Shown here piece by piece: positions 1 through 5,535 of a stretch of 12,902 bases of DNA. A model generated the notes under the pieces. That model was given only the letters and a program-made list of their open reading frames with translations, was not told the DNA's origin and did not search any database. This DNA is from Spirochaetaceae bacterium (GTDB lineage: Bacteria; Spirochaetota; Spirochaetia; Treponematales; Breznakiellaceae), in the NCBI GenBank assembly GCA_031278295.1, contig JAITKQ010000038.1:1-12902 (forward strand), given 5' to 3'. The translations under genes and the position numbers were made by a program. The stretch's first letter is position 1. Every line of letters begins with the position of its first letter.

Positions 1-183
1 GTGGCGATGCCTGTCGAACTGGTAAACGCCCACCGGAAACTCGATAAGGCCGTAGAAAAAGCATACGGGCGTTCTTTTGACGATGACAGCCAGCGTGTCG
101 CGTACCTGTTTGAATTGTATCAGGAGTATTGCAGGGAATTGATTGTTACCACACAAAAGCGGGGAAAGGGCAGGAAGATATAG
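1..183 (+). CDS. C-terminal end of an MmeI-like (type IIL) DNA methyltransferase, partial
   Basis: Only the last 60 codons are in the window; the reading frame is open from base 1, so the GTG there is very unlikely to be the true start. The residues resemble the small C-terminal helical domain of MmeI-type restriction-modification enzymes: a Met-Pro-x-Glu-Leu opening, then AHRKLDKAVEKAYG, then a run ending RVAYLFELYQEY. In that family this tail follows the N6-adenine methyltransferase and target-recognition domains, and the same polypeptide often carries the nuclease. The protein would modify, and possibly cut, DNA in the cytoplasm. Family assignment rests on memory of the tail pattern, since no catalytic motif is visible here. 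Whether the upstream part is intact cannot be seen. The gene is followed by repeat-rich, gene-poor DNA, which is typical of an accessory locus. Confidence 0.72.
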   Translation: MAMPVELVNAHRKLDKAVEKAYGRSFDDDSQRVAYLFELYQEYCRELIVTTQKRGKGRKI

Positions 184-192
184 GGCAGGCGG

Positions 193-276
193 AAATGAAC
201 CGCCCCGCCACAAAACAGCGTTAAGCTGTTTTGCCTGACGTTTTGCCGCTTGCCTAACCAAATGAACCTCCCCGCC
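193..276. repeat. 17-bp direct repeat pair (193-209 and 260-276)
   Basis: The two copies read AAATGAACCGCCCCGCC and AAATGAACCTCCCCGCC and differ at one base. They start 67 bp apart just after the methyltransferase stop and bracket a 9-bp hairpin. The second copy runs into a GC-rich hairpin. Direct repeats beside hairpins could be the ends of a small IS200/IS605-derived element, but no transposase is present and the origin is not proven. Confidence 0.5.
211..233. other. 9-bp stem-loop downstream of the methyltransferase
   Basis: CAAAACAGC (211-219) pairs perfectly with GCTGTTTTG (225-233) around a 5-nt loop. The right arm ends in a short TTTTG run, so it could act as a weak terminator for the methyltransferase transcript. 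It could equally be the structural end of a small mobile element. Confidence 0.45.
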
Positions 277-289
277 CTGAAGGGCGGGG
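270..289. other. GC-rich 8-bp stem-loop (possible terminator or IS605-type end)
   Basis: CCCCGCCC (270-277) pairs perfectly with GGGCGGGG (282-289) across a TGAA loop, followed by TATTAGACC rather than a clean T-run. Read on the minus strand the hairpin is followed by GGGAGG-like sequence, a layout often seen at ends of IS200/IS605-family (TnpB) elements. No tnpA or tnpB remnant is recognisable, so a plain terminator for the upstream gene is the simpler alternative. Confidence 0.4.
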
Positions 290-697
290 TATTAGACCCC
301 ACTGCGAATAAATATTTCATAAGATGTTTTGTCCGTATAAAATTCATATCGAAATTATTTTACAGAAATTATTTTTGTCAATCCACTTTCATAATATATT
401 AAAAAATATTTGCCTCAATGTCGCATAACGTTTCGGCTGTATGGGAACCGCTTGCGCGGTAAGCGGAAAGGTTTGGTGGCCCGAATAAGGAAATGCGCAG
501 CATTTACAGGGCCGGCAAAATGTGCCGGAGCAACGGCGTGGGAATGGAGCGGTACAATGAAACTACGGGAAAAGGTGACCGGCACCGGACGGGGGAGCGG
601 CGTACAGAGAAGGGCGGCTTTAACAGCAATTTTACATTTACCGGCCTATAATTGGCGAAAAGCCGTGTACAAAACGCGCAAGGGATTGGAGGGGGGT
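290..697. other. Gene-free stretch with no recognisable content
   Basis: Bases 300-420 are strongly AT-rich and 420-697 GC-rich. A 6-bp stem-loop occurs at 448-466 (CCGCTT/AAGCGG). A plus-strand open frame covers 410-703, but it has no ribosome binding site, a low-complexity basic composition and no family resemblance, so it is not called. A TATAAT-like hexamer at 647-652 has no correctly spaced -35 box. No tRNA or known RNA fold was recognised. Confidence 0.5.
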
Positions 698-822
698 GCG
701 TAGCGGACTTTAAACCCGCTGGCGGGCGCGTAGCGAATGTGAGACCCACTGGTGGGCGCGTAGCGGACTTTAAACCCACTGGCGGGCTGGCGGGCGTGTC
801 ATTCGCGGTTCCTGAAACATCA

Positions 823-834
823 CCCCCCCCCCCC
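823..834. repeat. Poly-C tract, 12 C, in repeat copy 1
   Basis: Twelve consecutive C at the same place in the longer repeat where copy 2 has fourteen. Such homopolymers are prone to polymerase slippage. Confidence 0.9.
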
Positions 835-981
835 TCCGCCGCCTACAGCCGCGTATGCCTATCGCCTCCTTCAGACCCGACGGCACGACGTAAAACCCGC
901 CTTCGGGACGCTACCGCGTAGCGGACTTTAAACCCACTGGTGGGGCTGGAGGTCGCGTCATTCGCGGTTCCTGAAACATCA

Positions 982-995
982 CCCCCCCCCCCCCC
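982..995. repeat. Poly-C tract, 14 C, in repeat copy 2
   Basis: Fourteen consecutive C, the same length as the tract that breaks the glycosyltransferase frame near the window's right end. It is preceded by the same GAAACATCA context as the tract in copy 1. Confidence 0.9.
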
Positions 996-1288
996 TACAG
1001 CCGCGTATGCCTATCGCCTCCTTCGGACCCGACGGCACGACGTAAAACCCGCCTTCGGGACGCTACCGCGTAGCGGACTTTAAACCCACTGGTGGGCGTA
1101 GCGGACTTTAAACCCGCTGGCGGGCTGGTGGGGCGGGGCGCCTTGCATTTTGACAGTATAAAATATAAAATAAGGCAAAAGGGTTTGAGGTGACAAAAAA
1201 TAATTGCGTAAGACAATGAAACAAAAGTTGGACGCGCGGCCAAAACAGCCGCACGCCATCAGGATTTGAACGGACAATACTTTATAGT

Positions 1289-2326
1289 ATGGTCGAAAAA
1301 TTAATGACCGTAAAAGAAATTGCCGCATTGGCAGGCGTCTCTATAGGAACCGTTGACCGCGTCATCTACCATCGGGGGCGGGTATCGGCGGAAACGAGGG
1401 CTAGGGTTGAATCGATAATCCAAAAATATCAGTTTACGCCAAACCCGATAGCGCGGCGGCTCAAGAGGAACCGTGCGTACCGGTTCTGCGCGTTCCTGCC
1501 CCGGCAGAATCAGGACGCCGGCTACTGGTCCCAGATTCTGGAAGGAATTCGGGAAGGCTCAAGGGAGATCACGCCGCTGGGGGTAGGAACGGAAATTATC
1601 CAATTTGACCGTTACAGCATCGGTGAATTTCATAAGGCGTCCGACACTTTACTGCTGGAGAAACCCGACGGGATAATTTTATCCCCCATAATGCCCGAAA
1701 AGATGAAAAGCCTGATAACAAAAATACAGGACAGTGAAATCCCCTGTATTTTTTTTGACGCCGATCTTCCCGGCGCCAGGCCACTTTGCGCAATAGGCCA
1801 GGATTCGTTTCGTGGCGGGTATCTTGCGGGCAGACTGATGCACCTGTTGACGGGAAGCATAACCAAGCCGCTTGCGGTTCTGGATACTCATGGCGAAGAT
1901 TACCACATTACCCGGCGCAGGGACGGCTTTTTGCGTTACGCCGGGGAATTGGGTTTTTCCACAGTGGTGAAGGAATATTCCGGTTATAAGGGCGTTGAAA
2001 TATCGGTTGATGAGATCAGCGTATTCCTTGAGGAAAATCCCGATTTGGCGGGGATATTTATCACCAACTGCATGGCCCATCGTGTTGTAGAGGCCTCGAA
2101 ACGGCAAAAAAGAAAATGTTCTTTTTGCCTTGTGGGCTATGATCTTATCCCGGACAACCGTGAACTACTGCGGAACGGCTGGATAGATGCGATTATTTCA
2201 CAGCGGCCTGAAGAACAGGGGCGCGAGGCCCTGCTTAACCTGTACCGTCATATCGTACTTGAACAGGATATACTCCCTAAAATAGAAATACCGCTGGATG
2301 TGTACCTAAAAGAAAATATTCCTTAA
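1289..2326 (+). CDS. LacI-family transcriptional regulator
   Basis: The protein is 345 aa, a normal length for LacI regulators. Residues 6-55 form the DNA-binding helix-turn-helix (TVKEIAALAGVS, then GTVDRVIYHRGRVS), followed by a hinge helix NPIARRLKR. Residues ~65-340 form a periplasmic-binding-protein-like sugar-sensing domain. The TVDRV recognition helix marks a subgroup distinct from classical LacI/PurR, which have TVSRV. Two in-frame ATGs are possible, at 1289 and 1304; neither has a clear Shine-Dalgarno, and the shorter start (MTVKEIAA) would also fit the family. The gene lies upstream of and co-directional with the arabinose operon, so control of that operon by a pentose or phosphorylated ligand is inferred. 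Tandem inverted repeats and a separate promoter lie between the two, which suggests independent transcription. No convincing promoter was found upstream of this gene itself. Confidence 0.88.
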   Translation: MVEKLMTVKEIAALAGVSIGTVDRVIYHRGRVSAETRARVESIIQKYQFTPNPIARRLKRNRAYRFCAFLPRQNQDAGYWSQILEGIREGSREITPLGVGTEIIQFDRYSIGEFHKASDTLLLEKPDGIILSPIMPEKMKSLITKIQDSEIPCIFFDADLPGARPLCAIGQDSFRGGYLAGRLMHLLTGSITKPLAVLDTHGEDYHITRRRDGFLRYAGELGFSTVVKEYSGYKGVEISVDEISVFLEENPDLAGIFITNCMAHRVVEASKRQKRKCSFCLVGYDLIPDNRELLRNGWIDAIISQRPEEQGREALLNLYRHIVLEQDILPKIEIPLDVYLKENIP

Positions 2327-2339
2327 AAAAAAGTAATAG

Positions 2340-2371
2340 AGTTGTTCAGAAACCTCAGTTTCTGAACAACT
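2340..2371. terminator. 14-bp inverted repeat after the LacI-type gene
   Basis: GTTGTTCAGAAAC (2341-2353) pairs perfectly with GTTTCTGAACAAC (2358-2370) around a CTCA loop, with one further A-T pair outside. It lies 14 bp after the regulator's stop. There is no T-run directly after it on the plus strand; an A-run precedes it, which would be a T-run on the minus strand. It may terminate the regulator transcript or be a dispersed intergenic repeat. Confidence 0.5.
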
Positions 2372-2385
2372 TCCGCTGAAAAACC

Positions 2386-2435
2386 TGTTCAAGAACCCGT
2401 GGGCTTTTGCCCACATTCAAATAGGTTCTTGAACA
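2386..2435. terminator. Nested stem-loop related to the preceding inverted repeat
   Basis: Outer arms TGTTCAAGAACC (2386-2397) and GGTTCTTGAACA (2424-2435) pair perfectly over 12 bp. An inner 6-bp hairpin, GTGGGC/GCCCAC with a TTTT loop, lies at 2399-2414. A loose T-rich tail, AATGTTTTTC, follows. The arms share the TGTTCA/TGAACA core with the preceding repeat, so the two could pair with each other as alternatives. Confidence 0.5.
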
Positions 2436-2657
2436 AGTCCAATGTTTTTCTAAATTTGGGCCCGCTAACGTACAAGGCGCGTGGCCGGTCTATCCGCTTC
2501 AATCCCATAACGCCGCGGAATGCCTGGAGTCTTGCTTTAAAGGGAGCCGTAAACTTGCGGGACTGTTGGAATCATCGGCACTAGACGCGCAATTGCCAAA
2601 CAAGGCAATGCGTTTGCTGTCAACGGCGCCTCGGCGACACCGGCTTGGAAAAAAAAT
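2436..2657. other. Gene-free stretch upstream of the operon promoter
   Basis: No recognisable gene is present. An open frame across 2399-2584 begins inside the nested hairpin and resembles nothing known. A 6-bp stem-loop, ATTGCC/GGCAAT, lies at 2592-2609 and could be a regulator site about 50 bp upstream of the -35 box. An A-run at 2649-2656 immediately precedes the -35 box and could act as a curved or UP-like element. Confidence 0.4.
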
Positions 2658-2686
2658 TTGACAGCGCGAAAAATCCGTTATATAGT
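2658..2686 (+). promoter_or_regulatory. Sigma70-type promoter of the arabinose operon
   Basis: TTGACA at 2658-2663 and TATAGT at 2681-2686 are separated by exactly 17 bp. The -35 box matches consensus fully and the -10 box differs at one position. An A-run lies just upstream. The start of transcription would fall near 2693, giving a leader of about 67 nt before chvE. Confidence 0.8.
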
Positions 2687-2694
2687 TTTATATG

Positions 2695-2730
2695 CGTAGC
2701 GTGAACGAACACGCACCGGTCACGGCTACG
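2695..2730 (+). promoter_or_regulatory. Leader stem-loop and candidate regulator operator
   Basis: The extreme 5' end of the predicted transcript can fold: CGTAGCGTG (2695-2703) pairs with CACG-G-CTACG (2721-2730) with one bulged G. Overlapping it, GCGTG-AACGAA-CACGC (2699-2714) is a dyad with a central CG, as LacI-family operators often have, placed just downstream of the start site where a repressor would block transcription. The dyad arms are only 5 bp, so the operator reading is weak; a stabilising 5' hairpin is the alternative. Confidence 0.3.
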
Positions 2731-2749
2731 TAATTTTTTAATTTTTTAT

Positions 2750-2755
2750 GGAGGA
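2750..2755 (+). promoter_or_regulatory. Ribosome binding site that fixes the chvE start
   Basis: GGAGGA lies 4-5 nt before the ATG at 2760. An in-frame ATG at 2748 overlaps this site and would have no ribosome binding site of its own, so it is rejected as the start. Confidence 0.8.
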
Positions 2756-2759
2756 AAAA

Positions 2760-3860
2760 ATGAAGTTCATGCAAAGAATGTTGATGGCGGCAGCGGTGCT
2801 GCTCGCCGCGTCGGGAACGCTTTTTGCCAAAGGCGCCCAGGGTCAGGCCGGAAGCGAAAAGGGGCTAATCGGCGTTGTCATGCCTACGCGGTCGGAGGAA
2901 CGCTGGATCAAGGATGGGAATGCGGTCAAAGAAGGGCTGGAAAAACTGGGCTACGCGGTAGACTTGCAGTATTCGGATGACGACATCGCCACCCAGACCC
3001 GCCAGGTTGACGATTTGATCACCAAAGGCGTAAAGGCTCTGGTTATCGCGTCCATTGACGGTTCGGCTCTCTCCAACCAGCTTGCCAACGCCGCCGCTGT
3101 CAAAATCCCGATCATCTCCTATGACAGGCTTTTGATGCAGTCTCCCAACGTTGACTACTATGTCTCTTTCGACAACTACAAGGTCGGCGGGCAGATGGGG
3201 GACATCCTTATTACCGGCCTCAAGCTGGATCAGGCGACAGCCGCAAAGCCGGTTATCATCGAGCTGTTTGCCGGTTCGCCGGACGACAACAATTCGGTCG
3301 GTTTCTATCAGGGCGCGATGGACAAGCTGAAACCCTACTTTGACAAGGGTGTGCTCAAAGTACCGTCCGGGCAGACAGACAGGGCGGTAATCGGCACCCT
3401 GCGCTGGGATGCGGCGGAAGCGCAGAAGCGGATGGAGAACCTGCTTTCGGCCTATTACTCAGGCAATGTCGTGCTGAACGGTATCCTGTCCCCGTACGAC
3501 CCGATAAGCCTCTCATGCCTTGAAGCCTGTAAAGCCGTTGGTTACGGCAGTACGCCTGGAAAACCCCTCCCCCTGGTAGGCGGTCAGGACTGTATCGTCG
3601 CTTCCGTTAAGTCGATTCTGGCGGGCGAACAGTACGCCACCGTGCTGAAAGACACCCGCTCGCTGGGCGCGGCTACGGTTACGCTGGTGGACACCCTGAT
3701 GCAGGGCAAGACGCCTGGCGGCCTGGACACCACGAGTTACAACAACGGCGTAAAGGTAGTCCCGTCTCTGTTGCTTGACTCTGTTATCGTTACCAAAGAT
3801 AACGTGCAATCGGCGGTGATCGATACCGGGTATCATACCAAGGCGGAGCTTGGTCTTTAG
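2760..3860 (+). CDS. chvE: ChvE-type multiple-sugar periplasmic binding protein
   Basis: This 366-aa protein captures pentoses or other monosaccharides in the periplasm and delivers them to the MmsAB importer. Residues 1-23 form a signal peptide (two basic residues, the hydrophobic run AAAVLLAASGTLFA, likely cleavage before KG); there is no lipobox cysteine. The mature part matches the ChvE pattern closely: a GVVMPTRSEERWIKDG opening, LQYSDDD, LVIASIDG, a SYDRLL stretch, VSFDNYKVG, ELFAGSPDDNN, GTLRWD, NLLSAYY, GGQDC and GEQYATVLKDTR. These motifs line the sugar pocket in ChvE and XylF-like proteins. The start at 2760 was chosen because GGAGGA precedes it. It is first in the operon behind a strong promoter, and a hairpin follows it. 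The pathway genes downstream point to L-arabinose as a ligand, though ChvE proteins usually accept several sugars. Confidence 0.92.
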   Translation: MKFMQRMLMAAAVLLAASGTLFAKGAQGQAGSEKGLIGVVMPTRSEERWIKDGNAVKEGLEKLGYAVDLQYSDDDIATQTRQVDDLITKGVKALVIASIDGSALSNQLANAAAVKIPIISYDRLLMQSPNVDYYVSFDNYKVGGQMGDILITGLKLDQATAAKPVIIELFAGSPDDNNSVGFYQGAMDKLKPYFDKGVLKVPSGQTDRAVIGTLRWDAAEAQKRMENLLSAYYSGNVVLNGILSPYDPISLSCLEACKAVGYGSTPGKPLPLVGGQDCIVASVKSILAGEQYATVLKDTRSLGAATVTLVDTLMQGKTPGGLDTTSYNNGVKVVPSLLLDSVIVTKDNVQSAVIDTGYHTKAELGL

Positions 3861-3870
3861 GACGGCAGGC

Positions 3871-3897
3871 GCGGCAAGCCGCGTAGCGGCTTGCCGC
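3871..3897 (+). terminator. Intercistronic 12-bp hairpin after chvE
   Basis: GCGGCAAGCCGC (3871-3882) pairs perfectly with GCGGCTTGCCGC (3886-3897) across a GTA loop, 10 bp after the chvE stop. No T-run follows, so complete termination is unlikely. Stable hairpins between a binding-protein gene and its transporter genes commonly protect the upstream mRNA or attenuate transcription, which keeps the binding protein in excess. The arrangement here fits that. Confidence 0.65.
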
Positions 3898-3953
3898 CTT
3901 GCCGCCTTAATTTGTGATAGTGCTTACCGTTTCCCGCTGTTTTGACCGTTAAT

Positions 3954-3960
3954 GGAGGGG
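3954..3960 (+). promoter_or_regulatory. Ribosome binding site ahead of the ATPase gene, long spacing
   Basis: GGAGGGG ends 12 nt before the ATG at 3973, longer than usual. An in-frame ATG at 3952 overlaps the site and cannot use it. The shorter start also gives the usual family N-terminus. Confidence 0.6.
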
Positions 3961-3972
3961 CGTTTTATACCT

Positions 3973-5523
3973 ATGGAAGCCGCGCTGCTTGAAATGAAAA
4001 ACATAACCAAGACTTTTCCCGGGGTGAAGGCCTTGGATAACGTCAATCTGTCGGTAAAGCGGCGTAAAATACACGCGCTGGTGGGAGAAAACGGCGCGGG
4101 AAAATCTACGCTGATGAAGATTCTGTCCGGCGTGTACCCGCACGGCTCTTTTGAAGGCGGGATCGTGTTTGAGGGCAACCCGTGCGTATTTTCCGATATT
4201 AAGCAGAGTGAAAAGGCCGGTATCGTCATTATCCATCAGGAACTGGCCTTGAGTCCCTATCTTTCGATTGCGGAAAACATTTTTCTGGGGGATGAGCGGA
4301 CGAAATACAATTTTTTACCAATCATTAACTGGGACAAGACGCGCGAGGACGCCCTTATCTATATGCGGAAATTGGGACTGAATGAGAATCCCAATATGCC
4401 GGTGAACAAGCTGGGGGTGGGCAAGCAGCAGCTGGTGGAAATCGCCAAAGCGCTGGCAAAGGATGCCAAAATCCTTATTCTGGACGAGCCTACTTCGGCG
4501 CTAAACGAGACTGACAGCGAACATCTGCTCCAGATTCTGCGGGAACTGCGGGACCAGCACAACATCGCGTCCGTGTTGATCTCCCATAAACTTAACGAAG
4601 TCGCCGCGGTGGCGGACACGATCACCATCTTGCGGGACGGCAGGACCATAGAGACGCTGGAGGTGGAACGGGACGTGGGGGGCAGGGCTTCTATCAGCGA
4701 AGACCGGATTATCAAGGGCATGGTCGGGCGGGAAATAATCGATCGTTTTCCCAAGAGGCGCAACCCTGTCGGGGAAGTTGTCTTTGAGGTGCGGAACTGG
4801 ACGGTCTATAACCCGGACGATCCGGAACGAAAGAAGCTGGACAACGTTAACATAACCGTGCGCGCCGGAGAAGTGGTGGGGCTTGCCGGGCTTGTGGGGG
4901 CAGGGCGCACCGAACTGGCTACCAGCATCTTCGGCAAGTATTACGGGGTGAATATCGGCGGACAGACTCTGATCAACGGCGAGGAAGTAAACCTGAATTC
5001 CATCCCCAAAGCTATCGAGCACGGCTTGGCCTATGTAACCGAAGATCGGAAAGAATTCGGCCTTGTTCTGATTGAAACGATCAAAAAAAATACCACGCTT
5101 GCAAAGCTGAAAAAAATTAGCAGTGGCGGCATTATTAACGAAAACGAAGAGATAATCGCGGCTGAGTATCACCGTAAAAAACTCAATATAAAAACTCCTT
5201 CGATTTTGCAGCTTGCGGAAAACCTTTCGGGCGGCAACCAGCAGAAGGTGGTACTGGCAAAATGGCTTTTTTCCAATCCCCGGATTTTCATCCTGGACGA
5301 GCCGACGCGGGGTATAGACGTTGGGGCCAAACACGAGATTTACACGATCATCAATGATTTAGCCGCCGAGGGCATAGCCTGCATTCTTATATCCAGCGAG
5401 ATGCCTGAGGTTATAGGCATGAGCGACCGTATTTATGTGATGAGCGAGGGGCGGATTACAGCGGAACTGGAAGGGAAAACGGCCACACAGGAAGATATCA
5501 TGAGGCATATTCTGTCAAATTAA
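3973..5523 (+). CDS. mmsA: Sugar ABC transporter ATP-binding protein, MmsA/GguA type
   Basis: This 516-aa cytoplasmic ATPase powers monosaccharide import with the permease encoded next. It has two fused nucleotide-binding domains, as in RbsA, XylG and AraG. Domain 1 has Walker A GENGAGKST (residues 38-46), a degenerate signature LGVGKQQ (~146-152) and Walker B LILDEPTSAL (~167). Domain 2 has the degenerate Walker A GLVGAGRTE, a canonical LSGGNQQ signature (~418) and Walker B ILDEPTRGID (~439). The ordering and the degenerate motifs are normal for this carbohydrate-uptake class, in which only one site is fully canonical. The start at 3973 is preferred over 3952 because the only Shine-Dalgarno overlaps the latter. 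It follows chvE after the hairpin, and its stop is 12 nt before the permease start. Gene name: mmsA here is the transporter ATPase, not the unrelated semialdehyde dehydrogenase. Confidence 0.93.
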   Translation: MEAALLEMKNITKTFPGVKALDNVNLSVKRRKIHALVGENGAGKSTLMKILSGVYPHGSFEGGIVFEGNPCVFSDIKQSEKAGIVIIHQELALSPYLSIAENIFLGDERTKYNFLPIINWDKTREDALIYMRKLGLNENPNMPVNKLGVGKQQLVEIAKALAKDAKILILDEPTSALNETDSEHLLQILRELRDQHNIASVLISHKLNEVAAVADTITILRDGRTIETLEVERDVGGRASISEDRIIKGMVGREIIDRFPKRRNPVGEVVFEVRNWTVYNPDDPERKKLDNVNITVRAGEVVGLAGLVGAGRTELATSIFGKYYGVNIGGQTLINGEEVNLNSIPKAIEHGLAYVTEDRKEFGLVLIETIKKNTTLAKLKKISSGGIINENEEIIAAEYHRKKLNIKTPSILQLAENLSGGNQQKVVLAKWLFSNPRIFILDEPTRGIDVGAKHEIYTIINDLAAEGIACILISSEMPEVIGMSDRIYVMSEGRITAELEGKTATQEDIMRHILSN

Positions 5524-5535
5524 GAGGGAGGTACA

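Larger units (their letters stand above)
799..1096. repeat. Two ~140-bp direct repeat copies (799-943 and 958-1096), each with a poly-C tract
   Basis: Both copies run from TCATTCGCGGTTCCTGAAAC through a poly-C tract, a shared segment starting TACAGCCGCGTATGCC, a hairpin CGCTAC-CGC-GTAGCG, and one 30-bp repeat unit ending GGTGGG. They differ by one substitution (CTTCAGACC against CTTCGGACC), by poly-C length, and by nine extra bases, TCCGCCGCC, after the C-run in the first copy. Near identity points to a recent duplication or ongoing recombination between copies. No transposase or target-site duplication was seen. Confidence 0.85.
698..1125. repeat. Six copies of a 30-bp repeat unit
   Basis: Copies start at 698, 728, 758, 916, 1068 and 1096. 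The first three are exactly head-to-tail with a 30-bp period; the last two overlap, with a 28-bp step. Most copies begin GCGTAGCGGACTTTAAACCC, and the second copy diverges in the middle. The right end is a short palindrome, CCCRCTGGYGGG, in which the R and Y positions change together in five of six copies. There are no unique spacers of constant length and no cas genes, so this is not CRISPR. Ten-residue periodic frames are open on both strands, but there is no ribosome binding site, so coding is doubtful. Function is unknown. Confidence 0.85.

Noticed and set aside
120..347. Minus-strand open frame across the methyltransferase tail
   Set aside because: It runs through both hairpins, has no family resemblance and no credible ribosome binding site.
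410..703. Plus-strand open frame of 97 codons
   Set aside because: It has low-complexity basic composition, no ribosome binding site, and runs into the repeat field.
698..1125. CRISPR array
   Set aside because: The 30-bp units are directly adjacent, overlapping, or separated by duplicated DNA, not by unique spacers of constant length, and there are no cas genes.
1150..1178. Promoter for the LacI-type gene from TTGACA at 1150-1155
   Set aside because: No acceptable -10 hexamer lies 16-18 bp downstream; the TATAAA-like bases are only about 8 bp away.
1239..1275. Possible tRNA on the minus strand (TTCAAATCC-like T-loop)
   Set aside because: The flanking bases do not form a T-stem, and there is no acceptor stem or anticodon arm.
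2399..2584. Plus-strand open frame of 61 codons between the regulator and the operon
   Set aside because: It begins inside the nested hairpin and has no recognisable protein pattern.
4501..5334. Long minus-strand open frame opposite the ATPase gene
   Set aside because: It is a shadow of the GC-rich coding frame; the plus strand carries all conserved ATPase motifs.
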